Source: Allosaccharopolyspora coralli (lineage in GTDB: Bacteria; Actinomycetota; Actinomycetes; Mycobacteriales; Pseudonocardiaceae). Taken from it: DNA of 64,000 nt. The notes below the pieces were generated by a model. It was not told where the DNA came from. It was given only the letters and a program-made list of their open reading frames with translations, and did not search any database. Below, one piece after another: positions 26,099 through 34,438 of this stretch. How positions within the stretch are numbered: the first letter of the stretch is position 1; the number at the start of each line of letters is the position of its first letter. A program made the translations under genes and the position numbers. The stretch lies in NCBI RefSeq assembly GCF_009664835.1, contig NZ_CP045929.1:4650001-4714000 (forward strand), given 5' to 3'.

Positions 26099-27676
26099 TC
26101 ACGCTCGGGAAGCGGAGGACAGGGACTCCGTCTCGGTCCGGGCGTTCTCCGAGGTCCACTCCACCGTCGTACGCAACGGCTGCTCCTTGATCAACACCAC
26201 GCACGCCAGCGTCACCAGCGCGACACACCCGGCGATGAAGAAGATGTCCCCGAACGCCTGCCCGTAGGCGTCGCGTACGACCTGCTGCACCGGCCCGGGC
26301 AGGGATTCGACCTCCATCGAGCCCCCTGCCGACGGAGCGCCAGGGACACCCGCGAGCCCGGCGGCGACGTAGCTCGCCACGTGCGCGGCGAGCACCGCGC
26401 CCAGCACCGACACACCGGCCGAACCGCCCAGGGTGCGGAAGAACGTCACCACCGACGTCACCGAGCCCACCTCGCTGTTCGCCGTGGTGTTCTGCACCGC
26501 GAGCACGAGGTTCTGCATCATGCAGCCGAGGCCGGTCCCCATCAGGGCGAGGTAGCACCCCACGAGCACGAGGTTCGTGCGCGAGTCGATGGTGCTCAGC
26601 AACATGAGGGCGACCACGAGCGAGGAGGCACCGAACACCAGGAACGGCTTCACCCGCCCCGTGGTGCGCGAGATGATCTGGCCCGACAGCGTCGAGGAAA
26701 CGAACATGCCGAGGACCAGCGGCAGCGTCAGCAAGCCGGCGTGGGTGGGGCTGAAACCGCGCGCGACCTGGAAGTACTGCGCCAAGAACACCGAACCGCC
26801 GAACATCGCGGTACCGACCGCGACGATCGCGACGGTGACAAGGCTGATCGTCCGGTTGCGGAACATCCGCAGCGGCACGATCGGGTCGCTCACGCGAGTC
26901 TCGACGAACAGCGCCAGCGCGAGGATCAGCACTCCGCCGCCGAGGTAGGCGGCGCTCTGTGCCGAGAGCCAGGCGAACTGGCTGCCCGCCATGGACACCC
27001 ACACCAGGATCAGGCTCACGCCGCCGACGAGGAACGTCGCGCCCAGCCAGTCGATCTTCACCGGGCGGCGTACCACCGGCAGCTTCAACGTCCGGCCGAG
27101 CACGATCAAGGCGATGACCGCGACGGGCACGGTGATCCAGAAGCACCAGCGCCAGCCGAGTCCCGGCGCGTCCACGATGAACCCGCCGATCAGCGGCCCG
27201 CTCACGGTGGCGGTGGCGAACGCCGCCCCGATGAATCCGCTGTAGCGGCCACGCTCGCGCGGGGCGACCATCGCGGCGATGACGACCTGGATGAGGGCTT
27301 GCAAACCACCCATGCCGATGCCCTGCACGGCGCGGTAGCCGATCAGCTCCGGCATCGACTGGGCGAATCCACCGAGCACGGAGCCGGTCATGAAGATCGT
27401 CAGCGCCAGCTGGTAGAGCAGCTTCTTGCTGAACAGGTCGGAGAGCTTGCCCCAGATCGGGGTGGTCGCCGTGGAGGTCAGCAGCATCGCGGTGACCACC
27501 CAGGCGTACTGGCTCTGGCTGCCGTCGAGGTCGGCGAGGATGCGCGGCAGCGCGTTGGTGACGATCGTCGTGCTGAGGATCGTCACGAACAACGCCAGCA
27601 TCAGGCCGTACATGGCTTGCACGACCTGGCGGTGGGTCATCGGTGCGCCCTGCTCCGCCTCCGTCGACGTCGTCAT
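26099..27676 (-). CDS. MFS drug exporter, DHA2 family (EmrB/QacA type)
   Basis: A 525-residue, roughly 14-helix transporter. It has LALFVTILSTTIVTNALPRI (motif D1-like), SQYAWVVTAMLLTSTATTPIWGKLSD (motif A), GIGMGGLQALIQVVIAAMV, AFATATVSGPLIGGFIVDA (motif C, antiporter signature) and a large C-terminal extracellular loop. It presumably exports a toxic compound sensed by the MarR regulator encoded just upstream, whose gene overlaps it by 4 bp (ATGA). The ATG at 27674-27676 is preceded by AGGAAGG. Substrate unknown. Confidence 0.93.
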   Translation of the reverse strand: MTTSTEAEQGAPMTHRQVVQAMYGLMLALFVTILSTTIVTNALPRILADLDGSQSQYAWVVTAMLLTSTATTPIWGKLSDLFSKKLLYQLALTIFMTGSVLGGFAQSMPELIGYRAVQGIGMGGLQALIQVVIAAMVAPRERGRYSGFIGAAFATATVSGPLIGGFIVDAPGLGWRWCFWITVPVAVIALIVLGRTLKLPVVRRPVKIDWLGATFLVGGVSLILVWVSMAGSQFAWLSAQSAAYLGGGVLILALALFVETRVSDPIVPLRMFRNRTISLVTVAIVAVGTAMFGGSVFLAQYFQVARGFSPTHAGLLTLPLVLGMFVSSTLSGQIISRTTGRVKPFLVFGASSLVVALMLLSTIDSRTNLVLVGCYLALMGTGLGCMMQNLVLAVQNTTANSEVGSVTSVVTFFRTLGGSAGVSVLGAVLAAHVASYVAAGLAGVPGAPSAGGSMEVESLPGPVQQVVRDAYGQAFGDIFFIAGCVALVTLACVVLIKEQPLRTTVEWTSENARTETESLSSASRA

Positions 27677-28140
27677 CGAGTTCCTTCCTGTGCTCGGTCG
27701 TACGCGGCTCGGTGCAGGTCGTCGCTCATGTCGGAGAGCACGGCGACGACCGTGCGCAGGGTCTCGGCGTCCCAGTCGCGCAGAGCGTGGCTGAGCCACT
27801 CGGCCTTACTTCGGTCGAGGCGTCGGAGCTCGGCGGCACCGTCGGCATTGGCGGCCACCAGGCACACCCGCCGGTCGTACGGGTCGGGCCTGCGAGTGAC
27901 CAGGCCTGCGGCCTCGAGCTGGGAGAGCTGTCTGCTCACGACCGAGACGTCGGTGAGCCGCCGGTGCGCCAACTCGGAGACACGACATTCGCCCCGGTGC
28001 ACCAGCTCGGCGAGCAGGCCGCCCGCGGCCACGGGCAGCGGTCCCTGGTCGGGCCAGTGCGCGACGGCCGTGCGGAGGCCGACGAGGGAACGCAGCGGCC
28101 GGAGCAGTCCGGCGCATTCTTCGGGTGTGGGTGCCGTCAT
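27673..28140 (-). CDS. MarR family regulator of the adjacent MFS exporter
   Basis: A 155-residue winged-helix repressor. The DNA-binding core is at about residues 50-110: GECRVSELAHRRLTDVSVVSRQLSQLEAAGLVTR then the wing DPYDRRVCLVAAN. The C-terminal helices (KAEWLSHALRDWDAETLRTV) form the dimer interface. Its stop overlaps the MFS start by 4 bp, so the two are translationally coupled, and an imperfect palindrome lies 42 bp upstream. The expected circuit is repression of its own operon until a ligand, likely the exported compound, binds. The ATG at 28138-28140 has AAGGA upstream. Confidence 0.92.
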   Translation of the reverse strand: MTAPTPEECAGLLRPLRSLVGLRTAVAHWPDQGPLPVAAGGLLAELVHRGECRVSELAHRRLTDVSVVSRQLSQLEAAGLVTRRPDPYDRRVCLVAANADGAAELRRLDRSKAEWLSHALRDWDAETLRTVVAVLSDMSDDLHRAAYDRAQEGTR

Positions 28141-28182
28141 GTTCGGTTCCTTGCCTTCTGCAACCAATCCTACGAGTCGTTA

Positions 28183-28197
28183 GTTGTAGACTGCAAC
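28183..28197. promoter_or_regulatory. Putative MarR operator
   Basis: GTTGTAGACTGCAAC is a 15-bp imperfect palindrome (arms GTTGTAG and CTGCAAC, one mismatch) located 43-57 bp before the MarR start codon, the size and position typical of MarR autoregulatory sites. Confidence 0.5.
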
Positions 28198-28386
28198 GTA
28201 TAGGGACTGTGCCGCCTCCCACACCTCAGAAACCGCGCCGATCGAGGCTGTGGTCAGGCACCGTGCGCCGACGGTTTCCGCTGGCCACGCAGACCGGCCA
28301 CCAGCGGGTTCTCACCTCGCGGTCGGCGAGGACAGCGTCGACGTGGCGGAGAGGCGCTACTCGATGTCGACGATCCCGCAGCCGGC
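28198..28386. other. Intergenic stretch before the second MarR gene
   Basis: No gene is seen. The part from about 28271 to 28340 contains scrambled pieces of the GCGGAACCTCA repeat family (CCACGCAGACCGGCCACC, TCTCACCTCGCGG), so this gap appears to have collected repeat fragments. Confidence 0.4.
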
Positions 28387-28432
28387 CGCGAGGTGAGGTT
28401 CCGCCACGCAAGAACCCACGCAGACCAACCCC
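28387..28432 (-). repeat. Degenerate dispersed repeat (GCGGAACCTCA family)
   Basis: On the minus strand GGGGTTGGTCTGCGTGGG is followed by GTGGCGGAACCTCACCTCG. It is nearly the same as the copies at 2311 and 8500 and lies 22 bp beyond the stop of the MarR gene at 28454. Confidence 0.75.
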
Positions 28433-28453
28433 GTGACCTTCCACGGTCGAGGC

Positions 28454-28915
28454 TCAGAACATCTCGTTGAACCGCGCGAGCAGGCGCCCGAACTCGTGCA
28501 TGTCCTCGGTCGACCAGCTCGCGAACTGGCCCCGCATGTACTCGCGACGTTTCGCCCGCGCGGCGGCCAGCCGATCCCGCCCCGAGGCCGAGAGCTGGAT
28601 CCGGCGAGCGCGACCGTCGTCGGGGTCCGGGACCCGCTCCAGCAGGTCCAGCTCCACCAGCGTCGCGATCTGCCTGCTCACCGTCGACTTGTCGAGTCCG
28701 ATCCGGTCGGCCACGTCCATCCCGCGCAGCCAACCCGCGTCGTCGACCATGAGCAGCAGGCTGTACGACGTGGGATCCAGATCCGGATGCACCTGCGTGG
28801 CCACCGAGGTCGACAGGTTCCGTGCCCGGCGGAACATCAACACCAGCTCACGTTCGACGGCCGCCGCAGCCGTCCGCCGCGTGCCGTCGGCACGTCGGCC
28901 GTCCTGCCCGCTCAC
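28454..28915 (-). CDS. MarR family transcriptional regulator
   Basis: A 153-residue winged-helix protein. Helices and wing are clear: SYSLLLMVDDAGWLRGMDVADRIGLDKSTVSRQIATLVELDLLERVPDPDDGRARRIQLSASG. It follows the PPOX gene on the same strand by 62 bp and may be co-transcribed with it. The GTG at 28913-28915 is chosen because GGAAGGA lies 7 nt upstream; longer forms up to 29014 are open but have no ribosome site. Targets unknown; the PPOX gene is the natural candidate. Confidence 0.88.
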   Translation of the reverse strand: MSGQDGRRADGTRRTAAAAVERELVLMFRRARNLSTSVATQVHPDLDPTSYSLLLMVDDAGWLRGMDVADRIGLDKSTVSRQIATLVELDLLERVPDPDDGRARRIQLSASGRDRLAAARAKRREYMRGQFASWSTEDMHEFGRLLARFNEMF

Positions 28916-28977
28916 ACCCGAGTCCTTCCGTTCAGCCACACCGGCGTCGACCGTTTCGTCCAGTGTGACGGACCCGA

Positions 28978-29787
28978 TCAGTGTGTCCGCGCACCGACCT
29001 CGGCCACGCGCCACGGGCGCGGCGCACCTCTCGCTTCGAAGTAGTCGCCGCCCTTGCGTTTGACGTCGTCGGTGCCCCAGTTGCGGGTCCGGGACACCGG
29101 TTCCATCCGCGGGATGTGCTTGCGGCAGTGGACGTAGGCCTCCTCGACCTCGACCACGACCCAGCGCTCCGGAGCCCTGCCGCGTTCGACCTCGGCGGGC
29201 AACTCCGGGTAGTGCTGGCGCAGGTCCGCGTCCTCGGTCACCGACGCACGGCCGTTGACGTGCAGACCGATCAGGTCACGCACGAAGTCGACCATGAGGA
29301 TGCCCACGTGCGGATTCTCACTGATGTTGCCCAGGCTGGCCATCACGCCGTTGCCCCGGTACTCGGGATAGGCGAGACGGCGCTCGTCGAGCACGGCGAG
29401 GAACCCGGCGGGCCCGGCGCGGAGACTGGCATCGCACTCGCCGTCGCGATCGGCGGTGGCGACGAAGGCCATCTCCATCCGCCCGACGAACTCGCGCATC
29501 GGCTCGTTGAGGCGGTCGAGGACCTGGTCGTCGTAGAACCGTTTCGCCCGATCCTGCGTGCCGTAGGCGCACTGCAGAAGGTGCTCGCCCTCGGATCCCG
29601 GCAGCCGCGCGGCGTCCGGACCGCCGACGAACGGGTCGGGCACGTCGTCCTCGGAAGCACGGCCGCTCCTCGGCGATGCGGCAGGGCGCGGCCGAGAAGC
29701 GGCGGAGGCGCCGAGCGGCTCGGAGAACTCCAGCGCCAGCATCTCGGGGCTCGCCGCTCCGGTCGGGGCCGAGGGATCGGAGAACAT
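28978..29787 (-). CDS. Pyridoxamine 5'-phosphate oxidase-like flavin-binding protein, long form
   Basis: A protein of about 269 residues with a variable N-terminus (residues 1-75, Ala/Ser/Pro-rich) and a PPOX split barrel: LNEPMREFVGRMEMAFVATADRDGECDASLRAG, FLAVLDERRLAYPEYRGNG, SLGNISENPHVGILMVDFV, LHVNGRASV and EVEEAYVHCRKHIPRM. These match the flavin-nucleotide-binding PPOX group that includes the shorter paralogue at 8596. Start uncertain: ATG at 29787 is used, but a GTG near 29869 is in frame and may be right. It is divergent from the flavohaemoglobin gene at 30043, which hints at a shared redox or nitric oxide theme (inference). Confidence 0.82.
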   Translation of the reverse strand: MFSDPSAPTGAASPEMLALEFSEPLGASAASRPRPAASPRSGRASEDDVPDPFVGGPDAARLPGSEGEHLLQCAYGTQDRAKRFYDDQVLDRLNEPMREFVGRMEMAFVATADRDGECDASLRAGPAGFLAVLDERRLAYPEYRGNGVMASLGNISENPHVGILMVDFVRDLIGLHVNGRASVTEDADLRQHYPELPAEVERGRAPERWVVVEVEEAYVHCRKHIPRMEPVSRTRNWGTDDVKRKGGDYFEARGAPRPWRVAEVGARTH

Positions 29788-30042
29788 CCGCGCCAGCGTG
29801 CCAGGCGCGCGAGCACGAATCCAGACCTCATTGCCGATATTCACTCTGCTCAGTGCATTTTCGGACACTACTCGTAGTCGCGAAACACTCGAAGGAGGCA
29901 TCAAGAAGCGTTCTTCGCCAGTTTCGGGTTAAAGTCCACCCTGTCGGGGGACACGTGCGGGCCGGTCCGTGACCGGTCGGCCGATCAGCGCGCATCCACC
30001 CGCGGGTGCGCGGAGCCAACAGCGGAGAACTGCGCCAGCACC

Positions 30043-31215
30043 ATGACAGCCAACGCCGTCCTCAGCCCGAGCGACCCCCCGAACCGGGAACCGTCACCGG
30101 GCGTCAGCACCATGGTCCGCCTCGTCCGCGACAGCTGGGCGGTGGCGGAGCCGCACGCCGACGAGGTCGCCCGGTTCTTCTACGGCATGCTCTTCAGCCT
30201 GTCCCCCGGCACCCGCGAGCTCTTCGCCGTGAACATGGAAGTGCAGCGCAGCCGGCTGCTCCGGGCCCTGGTGCACGTGATCCAGATGGTCGACCGGCCC
30301 GACGAGCTCATGCCGTTCCTGCAGCAGCTCGGTCGCGACCACCGCAAGTTCGGCGTCGTCAACTCGCACTACGAGGCCGTCGGGACCGCGCTGCTCGCGG
30401 CGGTGAAGAAGTACGCGGGCGACGCGTGGACACCGCAGGTCGAGCGCGCGTGGGCCGAGTGCTACACGATCATGGCCTCGGCGATGACCGAAGCGGCCGC
30501 CGCCGACGAAGGCCCCGCCTGGTACGACGGCGAAGTCATCCAGCACGAGCGACTCAGCTGGGACGTCGCCGTCATCCGGGTCCGCCCGGACCATCCGGTG
30601 CCCTACCAGCCCGGCCAGTACGTCAGCGTCGAAGTCCCGCAGCGCCCCCGGCTGTGGCGCTACCTGACACCCGCGAACGCGCCAGGCGACGACGGCATCC
30701 TCGAGTTCCACGTCCGTGCCGTCGACGGCGGCTGGGTCAGCCGCGCGCTCGTCGGACACGCTCGCCTCGGCGACACCTGGCGGATCGGGCAGCCGATGGG
30801 CCGCCTGGCCGTCGACCGCTCCAGCGACCGCGACGTGCTCATGGTCGCGGGCGGAACCGGCCTCGCACCGATGCGCTCGATCATCGAGGACCTCGCGCAG
30901 TACGGCGACAACCCCCAGGTGCACCTGTTCTACGGCGGGCGCACGCGCGACGATCTCTACGACCTCGAGAACCTCCAGATGGTGGCCATGAGCAATCCGT
31001 GGCTGACCGTCACACCCGTCCTGGAGAACGACCCCGAGGCGGCGGGTGCCGAGCACGGCACGCTCGCCGACGTCGTCAGCGGTCACGGCGCGTGGGACGA
31101 CCGGCACGTCCTCGTGGGTGGTTCCCCGTCCATGATCAGAGCCACGGTCTCCCGGATGCTCGTCGCAGGCACGCCGCTCGACCACATCCAGTACGACCCG
31201 TTCACCATGGACTGA
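30043..31215 (+). CDS. hmp: Flavohaemoglobin-type globin fused to FAD/NAD(P)H reductase
   Basis: Probable nitric oxide dioxygenase. The 390-residue protein has an N-terminal globin domain (residues about 20-155: RDSWAVAEPHADEVARFFYGMLF, GRDHRKFGVVNSHYEAVG with the proximal His, ERAWAECYTIMASAM), then an FAD-binding barrel (PYQPGQYVSVEVPQRPRLWRYLTPAN, with the Arg-x-Tyr-x-x FAD motif as RLWRYLTP) and an NAD(P) domain (LMVAGGTGLAPMRSIIEDL, VHLFYGGRTRDDLYDLENLQ, VLVGGSPSMI). All cofactor motifs are present. The ATG at 30043 has GGAGA about 15 nt upstream, somewhat far. It is monocistronic. Close to the group in actinomycetes that lacks a few typical Hmp residues; NO detoxification is inferred. 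Confidence 0.92.
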   Translation: MTANAVLSPSDPPNREPSPGVSTMVRLVRDSWAVAEPHADEVARFFYGMLFSLSPGTRELFAVNMEVQRSRLLRALVHVIQMVDRPDELMPFLQQLGRDHRKFGVVNSHYEAVGTALLAAVKKYAGDAWTPQVERAWAECYTIMASAMTEAAAADEGPAWYDGEVIQHERLSWDVAVIRVRPDHPVPYQPGQYVSVEVPQRPRLWRYLTPANAPGDDGILEFHVRAVDGGWVSRALVGHARLGDTWRIGQPMGRLAVDRSSDRDVLMVAGGTGLAPMRSIIEDLAQYGDNPQVHLFYGGRTRDDLYDLENLQMVAMSNPWLTVTPVLENDPEAAGAEHGTLADVVSGHGAWDDRHVLVGGSPSMIRATVSRMLVAGTPLDHIQYDPFTMD

Positions 31216-31292
31216 CGACTTGTAGGTGGGCAGGGGTGATCTGCATGGGTGGTTCCGTAGCGGCACCCGACCTCGCGGTGTCACGGCCCCGA

Positions 31293-31319
31293 TGTCACAC
31301 GGGGGCGGCGCGCCTCGTC
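31293..31319 (+). promoter_or_regulatory. ECF41-type promoter
   Basis: TGTCACA (31293-31299), 16 bp, then CGTC (31316-31319). This is exactly the ECF41 consensus (TGTCACA, 16 bp spacer, CGTC) and ends 8 bp before the start codon of the ECF41 sigma gene, implying autoregulation. A degenerate GCGGAACCTCA-family repeat lies just upstream (about 31230-31275). Confidence 0.85.
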
Positions 31320-31327
31320 CTGAAGGT

Positions 31328-32206
31328 GTGAACCGAACGGATACCGCTGTCTTCGGGCGCGAGCGCGCACGGCTGGTGACCATCGCCTACGGCATCATCG
31401 GCGACCTCGGCGAGGCCGAGGACGTGGTGCAAGAAGCCTGGTTACGGATGCGTCGCACCCACGGCATCGAGGACGTCGCGGGCTGGCTCGTGGTCGTCAC
31501 CTCGAGGCTGGCGCTCGACGTCGTCCGCTCCGCCCGTCGCAGGCGGGAGGACTACGTCGGGCCGTGGCTGCCCGAACCGCTCGTCGACACCACGGGCCCC
31601 GACCCGGCGGACCGGGTGACGCTGGACGAGTCGGTGAGCACGGCGATGCTCGTGGTGCTGGAAACACTCTCACCGGCCGAACGCACCGCGTTCGTGCTGC
31701 GTGAAGTGTTCGGGCACAACTACGACGACATCGCCGACGCGGTCGGCCGCAGCCCGGCTGCGGTCCGCCAGCTCACCGCCCGAGCACGCAGGCACCTGCG
31801 CGAGAACGCGCCGCGATTCGACGCGGACCCGACACGCCATCGGGCCGTCGCCGAAGCGTTCGCGACCGCGTGCCAAGGGCGGGACCTCGACGCGTTGCTG
31901 GAACTGCTCGACCCGGACGTCGTGCTGCGCAGCGACGGCGGTGGCGTCGTCTCGGCGGCGCGGAACCCGATCGTCGGAGCAGACAAGGTATCCCGGTTCC
32001 TGGTCGGTGTCGCAGGCCGTATTTCGGGGTTCTCGACGCGTCCGGTGCGGGTCAACGGCGGAGTCGGGGCGCTGACCTTCCGTGGATCCCGCTTGCACTC
32101 GGCGACCTCGCTCACGATCGCCGACGGACGAGTGACGGCCGTGGACAGCGTGCTGCACCCCGACAAGCTCGCCCGGACCCGCGCGCTGCTCGACGCGCCG
32201 AACTGA
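31328..32206 (+). CDS. sigJ: ECF41-group sigma factor with SnoaL-like C-terminal domain
   Basis: A 292-residue sigma factor of the SigJ/ECF41 type. Sigma region 2 is at 10-75 (ERARLVTIAYGIIGDLGEAED, VVQEAWLRMRRT, DVAGWLVVVTSRLALDVVRS), region 4 at about 115-165 (LSPAERTAFVLREVFGHNYDDIADAVGRSPAAVRQLTARA), and residues 175-290 form an NTF2/SnoaL-like domain (DLDALLELLDPDVVLRSDGGG, VNGGVGALTFRG) that acts as a built-in anti-sigma module in this group. ECF41 genes are typically paired with a carboxymuconolactone decarboxylase, oxidoreductase or epimerase gene; here the partner follows at 32269. The GTG at 31328 has GAAGG just upstream. Signal unknown. Confidence 0.93.
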   Translation: MNRTDTAVFGRERARLVTIAYGIIGDLGEAEDVVQEAWLRMRRTHGIEDVAGWLVVVTSRLALDVVRSARRRREDYVGPWLPEPLVDTTGPDPADRVTLDESVSTAMLVVLETLSPAERTAFVLREVFGHNYDDIADAVGRSPAAVRQLTARARRHLRENAPRFDADPTRHRAVAEAFATACQGRDLDALLELLDPDVVLRSDGGGVVSAARNPIVGADKVSRFLVGVAGRISGFSTRPVRVNGGVGALTFRGSRLHSATSLTIADGRVTAVDSVLHPDKLARTRALLDAPN

Positions 32207-32268
32207 CACGCACCGCCCGTTCGCGTTCACACGCCGCTGTCCGCGGTATCTCGACCGATGGAGGAGTC

Positions 32269-32712
32269 ATGACCGCTCGACTGAGCTTGAACAGCGATCC
32301 CGCCGCTTACCGGGCGATGCGGGGGCTGGAGGACTATCTGGCGGGGACGTCGCTGCCCCGTTCCACGCTGGAGCTGATCAAACTCCGGGCGAGCCAAATA
32401 AACGGATGCGCGTTCTGCGTCGACATGCACGCCCACGACATGCGAGACGCCGGCGAGACCGACCAGCGACTGTTCTCGGTGGTGACCTGGCGGGAAGCAC
32501 CGTTCTTCACCGAAGCGGAACGGGCAGCGCTCGAGCTCACCGAGGCCGCCACCCGACTCGACACCGAGGGCGTCCCCGACACGGTGTGGGACGCCGCCGC
32601 CGAGCACTACGACGACAAACAGCTGGTCGCTGTCGTGACGGCGATCGCGACGATCAACGCCTGGAACCGCATCGCGATCACGGCCCGCTCGGTGCCAGCA
32701 AAGCGTGCGTGA
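32269..32712 (+). CDS. Carboxymuconolactone decarboxylase/AhpD-like protein (ECF41 partner)
   Basis: A 147-residue all-helical protein of the CMD/AhpD family. It has the redox motif INGCAFCVDMHAHDMR (Cys-x-x-Cys with downstream His), LFSVVTWREAPFFTEAERAALELTEA and LVAVVTAIATINAWNRIAI, a typical AhpD-like peroxidase/reductase arrangement. It follows the ECF41 sigma gene by 62 bp and has a strong GGAGGAG ribosome site, so both are probably expressed from the ECF41 promoter at 31293. The last codons and stop (RA then TGA) lie in the arm of a repeated hairpin. Substrate unknown. Confidence 0.93.
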   Translation: MTARLSLNSDPAAYRAMRGLEDYLAGTSLPRSTLELIKLRASQINGCAFCVDMHAHDMRDAGETDQRLFSVVTWREAPFFTEAERAALELTEAATRLDTEGVPDTVWDAAAEHYDDKQLVAVVTAIATINAWNRIAITARSVPAKRA

Positions 32713-32753
32713 GCCTTTGTGGTTGCTATGACCACCAAAAAGACTCACGCACG
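32704..32753. terminator. Stop-codon hairpin, copy 2 (shared by two convergent genes)
   Basis: Arms CGTGCGTGAG (32704-32713) and CTCACGCACG (32744-32753) are perfectly complementary; inner CCTTTGTGGT and ACCAAAAAG extend the stem. The left arm contains the TGA stop of the CMD gene (32710-32712) and the right arm, on the minus strand, contains the TGA of hspR (32745-32747). Confidence 0.9.
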
Positions 32754-33197
32754 TGGTTTCCAGACGACGAGGGCGGTCTCCTGGCGGACCGGAACCAGGT
32801 CCCGCCGATACGAAGCATGAACCCGGGCGGCCGCCTGCTGCGTCGCGGTCTGTGCGGTGGCGAGTTCGTCCATCAGGTCGCGGACCTGGCCGCGCAGCGC
32901 GTCGACCTCGTTCTCGAGTTCGATGATGCGTTTGATCCCGGCGAGGTTGACTCCGTCCTCCTGGGAGAGTCGCTGGACCTCCCGGAGCACGGCGATGTCC
33001 CGCGCCGAGTACCGGCGTCCCCCGGCCCGTGTGCGGCCGGGGGACACCAGTCCCATGCGGTCGTAGGAACGCAGGGTTTGGGCGTGCAGACCGGCGAGTT
33101 CGGCGGCCACCGAAATGACGAACACCGGGGTGTCCTCATTCGCACCGGCGGGGAATCCCGCCGTGGCACCGGTGCCGAACGGCCGATTGCTGGTCAC
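32745..33197 (-). CDS. hspR: Heat-shock repressor HspR (MerR family)
   Basis: A 150-residue MerR-type repressor. The N-terminal HTH domain is at about 22-90 ([44 protein letters not shown]), followed by a coiled-coil dimerisation helix (residues about 100-130). HspR binds HAIR sequences and represses the dnaK operon and clpB; DnaK acts as its co-repressor (known from Streptomyces and mycobacteria). HAIR sites are present at 37118, 37174 and 23329. The GTG at 33195-33197 overlaps the dnaJ stop by 4 bp. The C-terminus (VVWKPRA) and stop are in the shared hairpin. Confidence 0.97.
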   Translation of the reverse strand: MTSNRPFGTGATAGFPAGANEDTPVFVISVAAELAGLHAQTLRSYDRMGLVSPGRTRAGGRRYSARDIAVLREVQRLSQEDGVNLAGIKRIIELENEVDALRGQVRDLMDELATAQTATQQAAARVHASYRRDLVPVRQETALVVWKPRA

Positions 33198-34405
33198 GTC
33201 GCCCTCCCGAGCAATGATGCGAGGTCAGCGCGGGGATCGTGGTCGGCGGTCGCCTCGGCGTAGGCCTGCAACGCCTCGGTCGCCTTGGTGTCGAGCTTGG
33301 ACGGTACCGCGACCTGCAGGGTCACCAGAAGATCTCCGCTGCTGCCGTCCTTCTTCCCGACGCCCTTGCCACGCACCCGGAGGGTTCGCCCGCTCGACGT
33401 CCCCGCAGGGACCTTCAGCGAGACCTTCGAGTCCAATGTGGGCACGGTCAGCGTCGTGCCGAGCGTCAGCTCGGGGAAGGTCACCGGGACGGTGAGCGTC
33501 AGGTCGTTGCCGGAACGGCTGAACACCGGGTGCGCGTTGACGTGCACCACGACGAACAGATCGCCGCCACCGGCGCCGTTGCGGCCCGGTTCGCCCTGAC
33601 CGGCGAGCCGGATCCGCTGGCCGTCCGAGACACCCGGCGGGATACGCACGGTGAGCGTTCGGGTCCTGGTACTGACGCCCTCGCCGCGGCATTCGGAGCA
33701 CGGGTCGTCGATCAGCGTGCCGCGGCCCCGGCAGTCGGGGCAGGGCTCGCTGAACGCGAACGCACCCTGGTTGCGGGTGACCATGCCGCCACCGGAGCAG
33801 GTGGGGCAGGTCCGCGGCGTGGTGCCCGGCTTCGCCCCGTTGCCGTGGCAGGTGGTGCAAGTCGCCGGGCTCGACAGCCGCAGCGGAACGGTCGCGCCGT
33901 GTACCGACTCGGCAAAGTCGATCCGGACCTCGGTCTCGATGTCCGCGCCGCGTTTCGGACGGCTCGCCGTGGCCGACCCTCCGCCGCGACGACCGCCGGC
34001 GCCGCCGAAGAGCCCGCCGAACAGGTCGCCGATCCCGCCGGCGCCGGGCCCGCCGCCCTGACCGCCCGCTCCGAACAGATCGCCCAGGTCGAAGCCGCCC
34101 GGTGCGCCTCCGCCACCGCCGAAGCCACCGAAGCCGCCGCCCTGACCGGCGCCGGAGAAGCCTCCGGAACCGAACAGCCTGCGGGCCTCGTCGTACTGCT
34201 TGCGCTTCTCCGGGTCGGAGAGCACACCGTAGGCCTCGGAGACGGCTTTGAACTTGTTCTCCGCCTTGGTGTTACCGGGGTTGGCGTCGGGATGGTTCTC
34301 CCGCGCCAACTTTCGGTACGCCTTTTTGATCTCGTCCGCGGACGCATCGGAGGAGACGCCCAGTTCGGCGTAGAAATCCTTCTCGAGCCATTCCCTCGCG
34401 CTCAC
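33194..34405 (-). CDS. dnaJ: Chaperone protein DnaJ
   Basis: Hsp40 co-chaperone that delivers clients to DnaK and stimulates its ATPase. The 403-residue protein has a J-domain with HPD at residues 38-40, a long Gly/Phe-rich linker (about 80-145, [13 protein letters not shown] and so on), four Cys-x-x-Cys-x-Gly-x-Gly zinc repeats ([32 protein letters not shown]) and the C-terminal substrate-binding domain ([30 protein letters not shown]). This is the DnaJ1 type linked to hspR. The GTG at 34403-34405 is 33 bp after the grpE stop. Fully conserved. Confidence 0.98.
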   Translation of the reverse strand: MSAREWLEKDFYAELGVSSDASADEIKKAYRKLARENHPDANPGNTKAENKFKAVSEAYGVLSDPEKRKQYDEARRLFGSGGFSGAGQGGGFGGFGGGGGAPGGFDLGDLFGAGGQGGGPGAGGIGDLFGGLFGGAGGRRGGGSATASRPKRGADIETEVRIDFAESVHGATVPLRLSSPATCTTCHGNGAKPGTTPRTCPTCSGGGMVTRNQGAFAFSEPCPDCRGRGTLIDDPCSECRGEGVSTRTRTLTVRIPPGVSDGQRIRLAGQGEPGRNGAGGGDLFVVVHVNAHPVFSRSGNDLTLTVPVTFPELTLGTTLTVPTLDSKVSLKVPAGTSSGRTLRVRGKGVGKKDGSSGDLLVTLQVAVPSKLDTKATEALQAYAEATADHDPRADLASLLGRAT

Positions 34406-34438
34406 CGGGCGCCCCTCCTCTCGCTTCGCGTCATGTGA

